Origin: an uncultured Myxococcales bacterium
GTDB taxonomy: Bacteria > Myxococcota > Myxococcia > Myxococcales > Myxococcaceae
Reading direction: 5' to 3'
DNA length: 64,000 nucleotides
Assembly: GCA_937980205.1 (NCBI GenBank)
Contig: CALJKW010000016.1
Span: 124,001 to 188,000, forward strand
Shown in pieces: positions 1 to 10,000 of this stretch. Position numbers and translations under genes: made by a program. The notes under the pieces were generated by a model. That model ran no database searches and was not told the origin of the DNA. It saw only the letters and a list, made by a program, of their open reading frames with translations. Numbering within the stretch: position 1 is the stretch's first letter; each line of letters opens with the position of its first letter.

Positions 1-537
1 GAGGTCGTCCTTGAGGTCCATCACCGAGTACAGCGCCGTGAACGACGCGATGAACAGGTTCACGCTCGCCGCGACGTCGTTGGGCAGGAACTTCGCGCCG
101 GCGGCGAACAGCGCGGCCATGCCGAGGCAGAAGCCGAGCGTGAAGAGATCGCGGCCGTACAGCAGCGCGATGAGCGTGAGCCACACCGCGGCCACGCCGA
201 GCATGCGCTTGCCCCAGTTGAGGCGGAACGTGAGCAGGAGCAGCAGCGCGCCGATGATCGCGGCGCCCACGTAGCCGCCCGAGCTCACGATGACGCGCGC
301 GAAGTAGCCGTCCGGAATCATCGAGAGGCAGTCGCCCGACTGGTCCGCCGCGATGTGAATCTGGTTCACGCTGCCGCCGACGATGAGCGACGCCAGCGCG
401 TGGCCGGTCTCGTGGCCCGCGACCGCGAGCAGCTTGAGCGGGGTGAGGAAGGGCAGCTCCCACGCCGCCACGCCGAGCACGACACAGGCGATCAGCGCGA
501 TCAGGCGCTTCACGTCGAGACGGGCGCGGCTGGGCAT
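1..537 (-). CDS. M50B-like site-2-type membrane metalloprotease, 3' end outside window
   Basis: About 179 codons lie in the window; the C-terminus is cut off by the window edge. The protein opens with a basic segment (MPSRARLDVKR), then a hydrophobic helix, then the zinc motif HETGH (HExxH) in AGHETGHALASLIVGG. Further hydrophobic segments follow (SSGGYVGAAIIGALLLLLTF and others), with YSVMDLKDDL near the edge. An HExxH inside a membrane helix followed by a Gly-rich helix is typical of M50B-type intramembrane peptidases, which cleave or process membrane proteins. The ATG at 537 is favoured because TACACT lies 10 bases upstream. Substrate unknown. Confidence 0.72.
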   Translation of the reverse strand, partial: MPSRARLDVKRLIALIACVVLGVAAWELPFLTPLKLLAVAGHETGHALASLIVGGSVNQIHIAADQSGDCLSMIPDGYFARVIVSSGGYVGAAIIGALLLLLTFRLNWGKRMLGVAAVWLTLIALLYGRDLFTLGFCLGMAALFAAGAKFLPNDVAASVNLFIASFTALYSVMDLKDDL

Positions 538-547
538 GAGCACGCGA

Positions 548-553
548 AGTGTA
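548..553 (-). promoter_or_regulatory. Putative -10 box (TACACT) of the M50-like gene
   Basis: On the minus strand TACACT ends 10 bases before the ATG at 537. No convincing -35 is seen. The spacing would start the mRNA almost at the start codon, as at many other first genes in this window. Confidence 0.4.
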
Positions 554-723
554 ACCGCCGGAAGGCGTAGTGTGTTCCGTATGCAGGGGCCGCAGGTCGA
601 ATACGTGCCGCACTTCGCCGACGGCGACGCCCTGCTCCCGGTGGTGGCCGCGGTGCTGCCGCCCGATGCTCCCGGCGTGGGCGAAGGGCGGCCCGAACGC
701 GCGCGTGTACTTCCGCTACGCGC

Positions 724-2895
724 TCACGACTCCGGCGTGAACGGCATCGAGCGCAGCCGCTTGCCCGTCAGCGCGAAGACCGCGTTCGCGATCGCCGGCG
801 GAGTCACCGGCACCATCAGCTCGCCCACTCCGGTCGGCTTCTCGGTGCTCGGCACGATGTGCGTCTCGATCACCGGACACTCGCTCATGCGCACGACCGG
901 GTAGTCGTGGAAGTTGCCCTGCTGCACGCGGCCCTTGTCGATCGTGATCTTCTGCTTGAGCGCCATCGACATGCCGAAGACCGCGCCGGACTCGAGCTGC
1001 GCCTTCACCAGCCCGGGGTTGACGACCTGGCCGCAGTCGATCGCGAGCACCAGCCGGTGCACGACGATCGCGCCTTCGTTCATCGAGACCTCGGCGACGG
1101 CGGCCGCCCACGAGCCGAAGCTGTGGTGCTGCGCGATGCCGCGCGCGCGGCCCTCGGCGAGCTTGCTGCCCCAGCCGGCCTCGCGCGCCGCCAGCTCGAG
1201 GACCCCCAGGTTGCGCGGCGCCTTCGCGAGCATCGAGCGGCGGAACTCGAACGGGTCGCGGCCCGCGAGCGCGGCGAGCTCGTCGACGAAGCTCTCGACG
1301 ATGAAGCCGTTGTGCGAGTGGCCGACGCTGCGCAGGAAGCCGAGCGGCACGCCGGGGTCGTCGTTGATCCACCGCACGTTCACGTTGCCGACGTCGTACG
1401 CGAACGTCGCCGCGCCTTCGGTGGCGGTGGCGTCGCCCATCGTGTTCTTCATCAGGCTCGTCATCGCGCCGCCGGCGAGCGTCTTGAGCTTGTCGGGCGC
1501 CGCGTACGGGAAGATGTGGCTCACGAACTGCGGCACGACCTGCGCGAGGATCGAGGCGGACACGATCTTGTGCTCCCAGAACGCGACCTCGCCGCTCTCG
1601 GTGACGCCGCCCTCGAGCACGTTGTACGCGGCCGGGCGGTAGACGCTGTGGCGCGTGTCGTCTTCGCGTGACCACACGACCTTCACCGGCGCGCCCGCGG
1701 CCTTCGAGAGGAACACCGCCTCGGCGACCCAGTCCTGCGCGGCTCTACGGCCGAAGCCTCCGCCGAGCAGCGTCTGGTGCACGAAGACCTGGTCGACGTG
1801 CAGGCCGGTGAGCTCGGCCGCGACGGCCTGCGTCGAGCCGGCGCCTTGCGTCGGCGCCCAGACGTCGCAGCGGTCCGCCTGCACGTGTGCGGTGCAGTTC
1901 ATCGGCTCCATTGGAGCGTGCGCGAGCCACGGCACCTCGTAGACGGCGCTGACCGTCTTGGCGGCGAGCTTCCTGCCGGTCTCGATGCTGCCGGCCGCGC
2001 GCGCCTTGAGGCCGGGCTCCGACTGCGCGAGGGCGCGGGCGTTCTCGCGGAAGCTGCGCGTCGACAGCCGGCCGACCGGGCCTTCGTTCCACTGCACCTT
2101 GAGCGCGTTCGCCGCGTTGCGCGCGTTCCAGTAGTTGTCCGCGAGCACGGCGATGCCGTTCGGCGTGGTGACGATCTTCTTCACGCCGGGCATCTTCTTC
2201 GCCTGCGTCTCGTCGTGACGGCGCGGCGAGCCGCCCGGCACGGGGCAGCGCACGACGACCGCGGTGAGCATGCCCGGCACCTTCGCGTCGATGCCGAACT
2301 GCGCGCGGCCGGTGACCTTCTCGCGGTTGTCGAGGCGGGGAATCGACTTGCCGATGACGGTGAAGTCCTTCGATTTCAGCTCGACGCGGCCGGCGCTCTG
2401 GCGCGACGCAGCGTCGGCGAGCTCGCCGTACGTGGCGCGGCGCCTGGTCTCGGCGTGCTCGATGGCTCCGTCGCGCGCGACGAGCGAGGCGGCGGGGACC
2501 TTCCACGCCTCGGCGGCGGCGGCCTTCAGCAGCTCGCGCGCGGTGGCTCCGGCTTCGCGCAGCGGCTGCCACGAGGCGCGCGTGCTGGTGCTGCCCCCGG
2601 TCATCTGCAGGCCCATGACCGGGTTCGCGTAGCGGCGGTCCGCCGGGGCGAGCTCGACCTTCACCTTCGCCGGGTCGACCTCGAGCTCTTCCGCGACGAG
2701 CTGCACCGAGGAGGTGATGACGCCCTGGCCCATCTCGGCGGGCCAGATGACGACGGAGATCTCGTTCTGCGGAGTCACCTTCAGCCACGCGTTCGGAGCG
2801 AACGTCCGCTTCGCGGGCTCGTCGGCGAACGCGGGGATGCGGAAGGCGACGACGAGGCCGGCCGCCTTGAGCACGTCGCGGCGGGAGAGCCTCAC
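724..2895 (-). CDS. iorB: Molybdopterin-binding hydroxylase large subunit (isoquinoline 1-oxidoreductase beta-like, xanthine dehydrogenase family)
   Basis: 723 residues, the usual size for IorB-type subunits. The N-terminus MRLSRRDVLKAAGLVVA is a twin-arginine signal (SRRDVLK), so the folded enzyme is probably exported with its cofactor. The Moco-binding signature GGGFGRR is present in LLGGGFGRRAAQDWVAEAVF. The GTG at 2895 overlaps the stop of the 2Fe-2S subunit gene (GTGA) and is preceded by a perfect AGGAGGT, which fixes the start. With its partner it should form a two-subunit molybdenum hydroxylase oxidising an N-heterocycle or aldehyde; the substrate cannot be told. No separate cytochrome subunit is adjacent. 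Confidence 0.9.
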   Translation of the reverse strand: MRLSRRDVLKAAGLVVAFRIPAFADEPAKRTFAPNAWLKVTPQNEISVVIWPAEMGQGVITSSVQLVAEELEVDPAKVKVELAPADRRYANPVMGLQMTGGSTSTRASWQPLREAGATARELLKAAAAEAWKVPAASLVARDGAIEHAETRRRATYGELADAASRQSAGRVELKSKDFTVIGKSIPRLDNREKVTGRAQFGIDAKVPGMLTAVVVRCPVPGGSPRRHDETQAKKMPGVKKIVTTPNGIAVLADNYWNARNAANALKVQWNEGPVGRLSTRSFRENARALAQSEPGLKARAAGSIETGRKLAAKTVSAVYEVPWLAHAPMEPMNCTAHVQADRCDVWAPTQGAGSTQAVAAELTGLHVDQVFVHQTLLGGGFGRRAAQDWVAEAVFLSKAAGAPVKVVWSREDDTRHSVYRPAAYNVLEGGVTESGEVAFWEHKIVSASILAQVVPQFVSHIFPYAAPDKLKTLAGGAMTSLMKNTMGDATATEGAATFAYDVGNVNVRWINDDPGVPLGFLRSVGHSHNGFIVESFVDELAALAGRDPFEFRRSMLAKAPRNLGVLELAAREAGWGSKLAEGRARGIAQHHSFGSWAAAVAEVSMNEGAIVVHRLVLAIDCGQVVNPGLVKAQLESGAVFGMSMALKQKITIDKGRVQQGNFHDYPVVRMSECPVIETHIVPSTEKPTGVGELMVPVTPPAIANAVFALTGKRLRSMPFTPES

Positions 2896-3356
2896 CGGGC
2901 ACCTCCTGCGGCGCGGTGGATGGCCTTCTTGATGCGCGGGTACATGCCGCAGCGGCAGATGTTGCCGGACATCGCCGCGTCGATGTCCGCGTCGGTCGGC
3001 TTCGGGTTCTGCTTCAGCAGCGCGCAGGCGCTCATCACCTGGCCCGACTGGCAATAGCCGCACTGCGGGACGTTCTCTTCGACCCACGCCTGCTGCACCG
3101 GGTGCAGCGTGCCGTCGGGCTTCTCGAGACCTTCGATGGTGGTGACCTCGCGGTCGGCCGCCATCGACAGCGGCGTGATGCACGAGCGGATCGCCACGCC
3201 GTCGAGGTGGATGGTGCAGGCCCCGCACAGCGCCATGCCGCAGCCGAACTTCGTGCCCGTCATCCCGAGCACGTCGCGCAGCACCCAGAGCAGCGGCATC
3301 GACGGGTTCGCGTCGATCTCGACGGGCTTGCCGTTGAGCTTCAGTTTCGTCGCCAT
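2892..3356 (-). CDS. iorA: 2Fe-2S subunit of molybdenum hydroxylase (isoquinoline 1-oxidoreductase alpha-like)
   Basis: 154 residues. The plant-ferredoxin-type cluster is bound by C39, C44, C47 and C59 (GCGMALCGAC...), and the second, helical-domain cluster by C99/C102 and C134/C136 (CGYC and CRC). This is the complete ligand set of the CoxS/IorA family, which passes electrons from the Mo centre. It has no signal peptide, so it probably rides out with the Tat-tagged large subunit. The ATG at 3356 has TAGGTT 10 bases upstream. It overlaps iorB by four bases. Identification as this family is secure; the substrate class is inferred. Confidence 0.92.
   Translation of the reverse strand: MATKLKLNGKPVEIDANPSMPLLWVLRDVLGMTGTKFGCGMALCGACTIHLDGVAIRSCITPLSMAADREVTTIEGLEKPDGTLHPVQQAWVEENVPQCGYCQSGQVMSACALLKQNPKPTDADIDAAMSGNICRCGMYPRIKKAIHRAAGGAR
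2901..2907 (-). promoter_or_regulatory. Strong ribosome binding site AGGAGGT of iorB-like gene
   Basis: AGGAGGT on the minus strand lies 5 bases before the GTG at 2895, inside the last codons of the upstream 2Fe-2S gene. It is one of the few consensus Shine-Dalgarno sites in the window and decides the iorB start. It fits coupled translation of the two subunits. Confidence 0.8.
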
Positions 3357-3366
3357 CGCGGCGGCG

Positions 3367-3372
3367 AACCTA
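3367..3372 (-). promoter_or_regulatory. Putative -10 box (TAGGTT) of the iorA-iorB operon
   Basis: TAGGTT on the minus strand lies 10 bases before the ATG at 3356, in the 28-base gap after the upstream gene. Predicts a very short or absent leader. Confidence 0.4.
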
Positions 3373-3384
3373 CTGCATCGAGCG

Positions 3385-3726
3385 TCAGCGAATCTTCGAG
3401 ATGAGAGGCGCCGGCACTCGCAAGAAGCCGTAGCGCGCTCGGGCGCGCGGCCACTCGCACGTGAAGCGGTCGACGACTCCCGGCGACTCGATGAACGGGC
3501 CGGGCGAGACGAGCGCGATGGCCTGGAGCTGTGGCGCAGCACACGGTGCGAAGACGGCGGGGTCGACCGCGCCGCGCCACGCGAGGATGCGGGTGGGGTG
3601 CAGCACGATGCCGTCGGTGGTCCACGCGACCGGAACGGGTCGCGGTCTGCCGTGCACCGCGGCGATCGCGACGAGCACGAGGACGGCCGCGAGTACGCCC
3701 AGCGCAGCGCGGAGCACGGCGCTCAT
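3385..3726 (-). CDS. Small single-pass membrane or exported protein, function unknown
   Basis: 113 residues from the ATG at 3726. One hydrophobic segment (residues about 4-24, rich in Ala, Val and Leu) acts as an uncleaved anchor or a signal peptide. The remaining 90 residues look soluble, with two cysteines (in FAPCAAP and FTCEWP) that could pair outside the cytoplasm. I recognise no family. It stands alone between the molybdenum hydroxylase operon and the divergent surface operon; a 94-base spacer separates it from the latter. Confidence 0.6.
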   Translation of the reverse strand: MSAVLRAALGVLAAVLVLVAIAAVHGRPRPVPVAWTTDGIVLHPTRILAWRGAVDPAVFAPCAAPQLQAIALVSPGPFIESPGVVDRFTCEWPRARARYGFLRVPAPLISKIR

Positions 3727-3804
3727 ACCGGTTGGCGGGCCGGCGCATTCCCAGGTGCGCACATGAAGGGAAGCCGCGCGTGCCAGCCCACAGCGATCCG
3801 GCCG

Positions 3805-3810
3805 TACACT
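3805..3810 (+). promoter_or_regulatory. Putative -10 box (TACACT) of the Ig-domain surface operon
   Basis: TACACT ends 10 bases before the ATG at 3821. No good -35 is visible 16-18 bases upstream. As it would drive four genes (3821-14296), it is the likely control point of the operon. Confidence 0.4.
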
Positions 3811-3820
3811 CCTATTACCC

Positions 3821-5731
3821 ATGCGAGTGATCCTGCTCGCGGGGCTGCTCTCGGCCACCGCGCACGCTGCGTCGCTGACGTTGGACAAGCAACCCGTCCT
3901 CCTCGGCAAGACCGAGTCGGTCGGCGTCACCATCACGCTCGACGAGCCGCCGGGCGCAGACGTGCGGCCGCTGCGCGTGGCGGTGAACGTCGGCTCGTTC
4001 TCCACGGTGCAGCGCGTGGGGCCCGGGAAGTACACGACGACGTACGTGCCTCCGTCGACGCGCTTCCCGCAGGTGGCGCTCGTGGCGGTGTGGCGCGAGA
4101 CCGGCGCCGAAGCGCCGATCGAGTTCTTGCGCATTCCGCTCTACGGCTCGACGAAGCTGCCCGTCGGCGCGAAGCCCGGCAGCGAGATCACGGCAGAGGT
4201 CGGAGAGCTCTCGTTCGGCCCGATGAAGGTCGACTCCGACGGGCGCGTCGACGTTCCGATCTCCGTGCCGCCGGGCCTGCGCGACGTCGCGGTGAAGGTG
4301 AAGGACCCGCGCGGCGGCCTCGCGAACAAGAAGATCGGCATCGAGGTGCCGCCGTACAACCGCGTCACCGCCGCGCTCGTGCCGCACGCGCTCGTCGCCG
4401 ATGGCCAGAGCGAGGCGCGCCTCGACGTCTTCTACGACCTGGGCGGCGCCGACGTGCCGCCCTCGCGCATCAAGGTGACCGCGAGCCTCGGCGAGGTGCG
4501 GCTCGAGCGCGCCGAGGGCGGCCGCTACGTGTACCGCTACCGGCCGCCGGCGGGAGTCAACGTGCCGAACGTCGAGTTCTCCGTCAGGGTCGACGGCGAC
4601 GCGACCGCGAAGGCCGCCGCCACGCTGCAGCTCGGGCAGCCCCCGCCGGACAAGCTCGTGGTGCGGCCTCCGGCGAAGAAGCTGCGCGCCGACGGCGTCT
4701 CGAAGGCGAAGGTCGAGGTGATCGTCTTCGACGAGGCGGGCCTGGGCCTCGCGCACCAGGAGGTGCGCGTCGCGGCGAACGGCGCCGGCCTCGGGCTGCC
4801 GACGTACCGCGGCAACGGCCTCTACGAGCTCGACTTCGTCGCGCCGGCCGAGTTCCCGCCCGGCGGTCTCGTGCAGTTCATCGCGACCGTCGACAAGCTG
4901 CAGGGCGCGGCGAACTACCAGCTCGTGCCTCCGTCGGCGCCGAGCGAGGTGACGGCGCGCATCTCGCCCGACCCGATCCCCGCGGACGGAAAGACCGACG
5001 CCGTGGTCCGCTTCGACGTGCGCGACGCGGCGGGCCTGCCGCTCACCGGCGCGAAGCTGCTCGCCGTCGCGAGCCACGGCACGCTCGGCCCCCTCGAGGA
5101 CGAAGGCGAGGGCCGCTACGTCGCGCACCTGCAGGCGCCCGACGAGGTGCCGGACGGCAAGGCGCTCATCCGGCTCGTCGACTCGAGCGGGACGTTCGAA
5201 GAGAAGGTCGAGCTGCCGATGCGCGAGAACCCGCGGCGGCTGCTCATCGGCGTGCGCGGCGGCTTCACGCACTCGCTGCAGGACCTGATGGGGGCGCGCG
5301 TCGGCGTGGACCTCTCCGTCGGCCTGCGCGCCGGCTCGGTGATGCTCTGGCTGTCGGCGCTCGCGCAGGGCGGGCTCGCGCAGCAGACGGTCACCGACGC
5401 GAGCGGCACGTTGAGCTCGCGCAGCCAGCTCTGGTTCGTGCCGCTGCAGGCGCGGTTCGCGGCCGAGCTCTGGGCCGGCCGGCGGCTGTCGGTGCTGCTC
5501 GGCATCGCCGGCGGCGCGACGTGGGCGCGCTACAACACGACGCTCACCGGCACCATCTCGACCGGCTGGGGGCCGAACGCCGGCGGCTTCGCGGGGCTCA
5601 ACCTCGCCGCGGGCCCGGGCCACCTGTTCCTCGAGGTCGGCTACACGTGGGCGCCGGTCAGCGGAGACGGCTTCCGCGTCGAGACCGGCGGCGTCGGGCT
5701 CGCCGCCGGATATCGGCTGGGGGTGCTGTGA
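3821..5731 (+). CDS. Secreted multi-Ig-domain protein with predicted C-terminal outer-membrane barrel
   Basis: 636 residues. A signal peptide (MRVILLAGLLSATAHA) is followed by several beta-sandwich domains of the invasin/filamin kind. Each carries phrases such as ADGQSEARLDVFYD, ADGVSKAKVEVIVFDEAG and ADGKTDAVVRFDVRDAAG, spaced about 100-130 residues apart. From about residue 480 the style changes to alternating hydrophobic residues with many Gly and aromatic residues (GVDLSVGLRAGSVMLWLSAL through GGVGLAAGYRLGVL), as in small outer-membrane barrels. I infer an anchor in the outer membrane with Ig domains in the periplasm or outside. First gene of a four-gene operon; its stop overlaps the next GTG. 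No known family name recognised. Confidence 0.75.
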   Translation: MRVILLAGLLSATAHAASLTLDKQPVLLGKTESVGVTITLDEPPGADVRPLRVAVNVGSFSTVQRVGPGKYTTTYVPPSTRFPQVALVAVWRETGAEAPIEFLRIPLYGSTKLPVGAKPGSEITAEVGELSFGPMKVDSDGRVDVPISVPPGLRDVAVKVKDPRGGLANKKIGIEVPPYNRVTAALVPHALVADGQSEARLDVFYDLGGADVPPSRIKVTASLGEVRLERAEGGRYVYRYRPPAGVNVPNVEFSVRVDGDATAKAAATLQLGQPPPDKLVVRPPAKKLRADGVSKAKVEVIVFDEAGLGLAHQEVRVAANGAGLGLPTYRGNGLYELDFVAPAEFPPGGLVQFIATVDKLQGAANYQLVPPSAPSEVTARISPDPIPADGKTDAVVRFDVRDAAGLPLTGAKLLAVASHGTLGPLEDEGEGRYVAHLQAPDEVPDGKALIRLVDSSGTFEEKVELPMRENPRRLLIGVRGGFTHSLQDLMGARVGVDLSVGLRAGSVMLWLSALAQGGLAQQTVTDASGTLSSRSQLWFVPLQARFAAELWAGRRLSVLLGIAGGATWARYNTTLTGTISTGWGPNAGGFAGLNLAAGPGHLFLEVGYTWAPVSGDGFRVETGGVGLAAGYRLGVL

Positions 5732-7050
5732 GGCGGCTCGTCGCGCTGCTGGTGCTGGGCGGGTGCGGGAACGTCAGCGCCCCGACTCCGAAGCCGGAGA
5801 GCGTCGTGCCCTCGCGCATCGCCGCCGGCTCCGCCGCGATGCTCACCATCAAGGGGCGCGACTTCCGGCCCGACATCAGCACCGACTTCGGCCGCGCGGC
5901 GAAGAGCACGCTGTCGGCGACGTTCACCGTGTCGCTGGTGCCGAGCTCCGGTGCGGCGATCTCGCTGGCGGGCGTCGAGTTCGTCGACACCGAGACGTTG
6001 AGAGCAGAGGTGCCCGCGACGCTGCCGCGCGACCTCTACGACGTGCAGGTCGTGGATCCGCGAGGGAAGGAGGCGGAGCTGCCCGGCGCGCTGCGCGTCG
6101 TCACGTCCGCGGAGAGCGTCGCCGCGTTCCAGTTCGACTTCATCGACCCGCAGCGCGCGGGAGTGCCGTTCGCCGTCGGGCTCACCGCCGTGGACGAGGC
6201 CGGGCAGAACGTCGAGGGCTTCGACGGCACGGCCGAGGTGACGGCTCCCGGTGCCGCGCCGGTGACCCTCGGGCCCTTCGCGCTCGGCCGCGCCCGTGGC
6301 TTCGTGACGGTGCCGATGCCGGCCACCGCGGTGCGGGTGACCGCGAGCGACGCGCTCGGGCACCTGGGCACGTCCGAGCCGTTCGACGTCACGCCCGGCG
6401 AGCCGGCGCGCGTCGCGTTCGTGGAAGCTCCCGAGCGCTTCGCCGCGGGCGCCTGTGGCGGACCGTTCACCGTCGAGGTGCAGGACACGTTCGGGAACCC
6501 CGCAGCGGCGGGTACGGCGTCGCCGTTCGCGGTGTCGGTGATCCCGCCCGAGGGCGGCGAGCTGTTCTCGGATCCGGCCTGTGGCTCGATGATGTCCGGC
6601 GGCATGTTGGCGGGCCGCGCGACGTTCTTCGTGCGCTCGACGCGCGCGGGGCGCCCGCAGCTGCGCGTGGTGCCGGACGCGTGGCCGTCTGCGGCGCGCG
6701 AGGTCGACGTGGACGCCGGCGCCGCCGTCGGGCTGGAGATCGCGTCGGCTCCGCAGGTGCTCGGCGCGGGCAGGTGCTCTGAAGCCGTCGTCGTGCGCGC
6801 GCGCGATGCGTTCGGGAATGCGGCGGCGGTGGCGGAGGTGGTCGCGCTCGAGGTGACGGCGACGCCGTCGACCGGCGTCACCCTGCACGGGGACTCGGCG
6901 TGCGCCGCGGCGCTCAACGTGCTCGAGATCCCGGATGCCGGGGTCGAGGCGACGTTCTTCTTCCGCTCGGCCGTCGCGCAGATGGTGGAGCTGTCGGTGG
7001 ACGGCGGCGCGCTGGGGGTGGCGGTGCAGACGGAAGAGGTGACGCCGTGA
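5728..7050 (+). CDS. Lipoprotein with IPT/TIG-like and two-cysteine Ig-like modules
   Basis: 440 residues. The GTG at 5728 overlaps the previous stop (GTGA) and begins a lipoprotein signal, MRRLVALLVLGGC, with lipidated Cys13. Next comes an IPT/TIG-like domain (SVVPSRIAAGSAAMLTIKG...), an Ig-like domain without cysteine (VAAFQFDFIDPQRAGVPFAV...), and two copies of a module marked by a Cys after AGxC near its start, a DxFGN motif, and a second Cys in SDPAC or GDSAC. The same architecture is repeated on a larger scale in the next gene, so the two are paralogues. Likely displayed on the outer membrane. Function unknown; adhesion or a structural role is inference. Confidence 0.75.
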   Translation: MRRLVALLVLGGCGNVSAPTPKPESVVPSRIAAGSAAMLTIKGRDFRPDISTDFGRAAKSTLSATFTVSLVPSSGAAISLAGVEFVDTETLRAEVPATLPRDLYDVQVVDPRGKEAELPGALRVVTSAESVAAFQFDFIDPQRAGVPFAVGLTAVDEAGQNVEGFDGTAEVTAPGAAPVTLGPFALGRARGFVTVPMPATAVRVTASDALGHLGTSEPFDVTPGEPARVAFVEAPERFAAGACGGPFTVEVQDTFGNPAAAGTASPFAVSVIPPEGGELFSDPACGSMMSGGMLAGRATFFVRSTRAGRPQLRVVPDAWPSAAREVDVDAGAAVGLEIASAPQVLGAGRCSEAVVVRARDAFGNAAAVAEVVALEVTATPSTGVTLHGDSACAAALNVLEIPDAGVEATFFFRSAVAQMVELSVDGGALGVAVQTEEVTP

Positions 7051-10000
7051 GCGGAGCCTTCGCGAGGGCGATGCTCGATTCGCCCGGACCCGTTCGACTG
7101 CGCGGCGGTCCGCTTCGCGGCCGCCGCTCCGCTCAGGGTGCACGCCTTCTCGGCGTCTTGACGTTCCTGCTGCTCGCCTGCACGAAGCCTGCACCGGCTC
7201 CGACGCTCACCGGCGTCACTCCCGATCGCGGCCCCGCCGATCGCGAGGTGGTCGTGACCATCTCCGGCACCCACCTCGGGCCGCTGCTCGTGACCGACTT
7301 CAGCCGGCGCTCCTCCAGCGTCCTCGACTCGACGTTCGGCGCGCGGCTCGGCCGCGAGAACCTCCGCGACGTTCACCTCGACGAAGACGGCAGCGTGTCG
7401 GCGACGGTGCCGCCGGGCATCACCCCGGGCACCTACGATCTCGTGCTGACGACTCCGGGCGGCACGCAGCTCACGCTCGCCGGCGCGTACCGCGTGCTCG
7501 CGGCGAACGAGCTCGCGGACCTCGTCACCGCGTTCCGCTTCGAGCCGATCGCGCCGCAGCAGGTCGGAGTGCCGTTCTCCATCACCGTCACCGCCGTCGA
7601 TCAGCAGGGGTTCGCCGTCGACGGCTTCGCGGGCACGGCGGCGCTGAGCGACGTCACCGGCACCGTCGTGCCGAAGCAGATCGGCCCGTTCGCGCGCGGC
7701 GTGTGGACGGGGCTCGTGGAGGTCCGCGCGCCGCAGGCGGCCGACGTGCTGACCGCCACCAGCGCCGCGGCGAAGACCGGCTCGTCGAACCCGTTCCCGG
7801 TCAACGCGGGCAGCGGCGCGCGCCTCGTCTTCGCCACGCCGCCGCGCGCTGCCCAGGCCGGGGCCTGCTCGGAGGCGGTGACGGTGCAGAGCGTCGACGC
7901 GCTGTTCACGCCGAGCCCGGTGGCGGCCGACCTGGCGCTGGTGCTGGCCGCGATGCCCTCGAGCGGCTTCTCGCTGTTCAGCGACGCGGCGTGCACGGTG
8001 CCGCTCGCGGCGCCGGCGATCTCCGCCGGCACGAGCGCGCTGACGGTGCACTTCCGCGGCACACGCGCCGGGGCCGTACAGCTCACCGCGCGGGCGCAAG
8101 GTCTTGCGTCCGCGACGCAGACCGAGACGGTCAACGCCGGCCCGCCGAGCACGCTCGTGTTCACGACTCCGCCGCCGACGCTGAACTCGGGCGCGTGCTC
8201 GAACGACGTGACGGTGCAGACGCGCGACAGCTTCGACAACCCCGCGCCGGTGACGGCGCCGACGCTGGTGGCGCTCGATCAGCTGCCGGCCGCGTCGCTC
8301 GAGCTGTTCCAGCCGGGAGGCTGTGCGACGCCGGCCAGCTCGGTGATGCTCGCCGCGGGCGCCTCGAGCGGCGACTTCCAGATTCGCGGTGCCACCGCGG
8401 GAGCCTTCACCCTCACCGCCTCGGCCCCCGGCTTCGCGCCGGCGATGCTGCTCGTGCGCGTCAACCCGGCCGGCTTCCCGACGCAGCTGGTGATCGTCTC
8501 GATGCCGCAGACGGTGCCGGTGGGCATCTGCTCGGGTCCGCTCGCGGTGCAGTCGCAGGACGCGGCGGGCAACGCCGTCACGACTCCGGGGCAACTGCCC
8601 GTCTCGCTGTCGGCGTCGCCGGCGATGGGCTTCGAGCTCTTCGACGACATGGGCTGCACGAACCCGGTGACGATGACCACGCTCGGCGTCACGACGAGCA
8701 CGAGCATCGTCTACTTCCGTGGCGTGAACGCGGGCGCGGTGACGGTGACCGCGGCGTCTTTGGGCCTGCAGAGCGGGGTGCAGACCGAGAACCTGACGGC
8801 GGGGCCGGCGAGCCGGCTGACGTTCACGAGCGCTCCTCAGACGGTGCAGGCGGGCGCGTGCTCGGGGGCGGTGGACGTCGGGCTGCTCGACTCGCTCGGC
8901 AACCCCGCGACGGCGTCGATGGCGCAGACGGTCACTCTGGCGGCGGCGGGGCTTGCGTTCTTCTCCGACGCGAGCTGCGCGACGGCGGCGAGCACGTTCG
9001 ACCTGATGCCCGGCGCGGCGAGCGGCCGGCTGTACTTCCGCGGCACGGCGGCGGGCATGGTGACGGTCGACGCCACGTCTCCGGGCCTCACGAGCGCGCA
9101 GCAGGTGCAGACCGTGACGCCGGGCCCGCCCGTCTCGATCGTGTTCACGTCGGCGCCGCAGACGGTCGGAGTCGACGCGTGCTCCTCGGCGGCGACGATC
9201 GAGGTGCGCGACGCCTTCGGCAACGCGTCGCCGCTGCCGTCCGCGGCGCCGACGGCGCTGTCGGCGAATCCCGCGGCGGGCTTCACGTTCTTCTCCGACC
9301 CCTCGTGCACGACGATGATCGGGGGCGTCGCGATCCCCGCGATGTCGGCCACCGCCTCGTTCTTCTTCCGCAGCAGCGCGCTCGGGACGGTGATGGTGAC
9401 CGCGTCGCCGATGGGCCTGATGCCGGCGAGCCAGAGCGAGACGATCGTGGCGGGCGCTCCGTCGCGGCTCGCGTTCACGACGCCGGCACGCTCGACCGTG
9501 GCGGCCACGTGCTCGCCGGCGGTGACGGTGACGGTGCAGGACGCGAGCGGCAACCCGAGCCCGGGGGCGTCTTCGGTGAACGTCGCGCTCGCGGCAGGGA
9601 CGCTGTCGCTGTTCAGCGACGCCGCGTGCACGATGGCGGTGACCGGGGTCACCATCCCGATGGGGCAGAGCTCCGGCACGTTCCACTACCGCTCGAACAC
9701 CGCGGGCGCGTACCCGGTGACGGCGTCGGCGATGGGCCTTTCCGACGGCATGCAGACGCAGAGCGTGACGGCGGCGCCGGCCGATCGGCTGGCGTTCGCG
9801 ACGCCTCCGCGCACGGCGGGGGCGGGGGCGTGCAGCGCGGTCGTGACGGTCGCCCGGCGCGATGCGTTCGGCAACGACTCGCCCGGAGCAGCGGCGACCG
9901 TCACGCTCTCTGCGGCACCGTCCGCGGGCTTCACGTTCTATTCGGACCCCGGCTGCACGACGGCGACGACGGCGGTGCCGCTCGCGAACGGCGCGGCGCA

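Noticed and set aside
3109..5727. Long upstream extension of the frame of the lipoprotein at 5728
   Set aside because: It runs out of frame through the clear first gene of the operon. The GTG at 5728 with a lipobox 13 residues on is the natural start.
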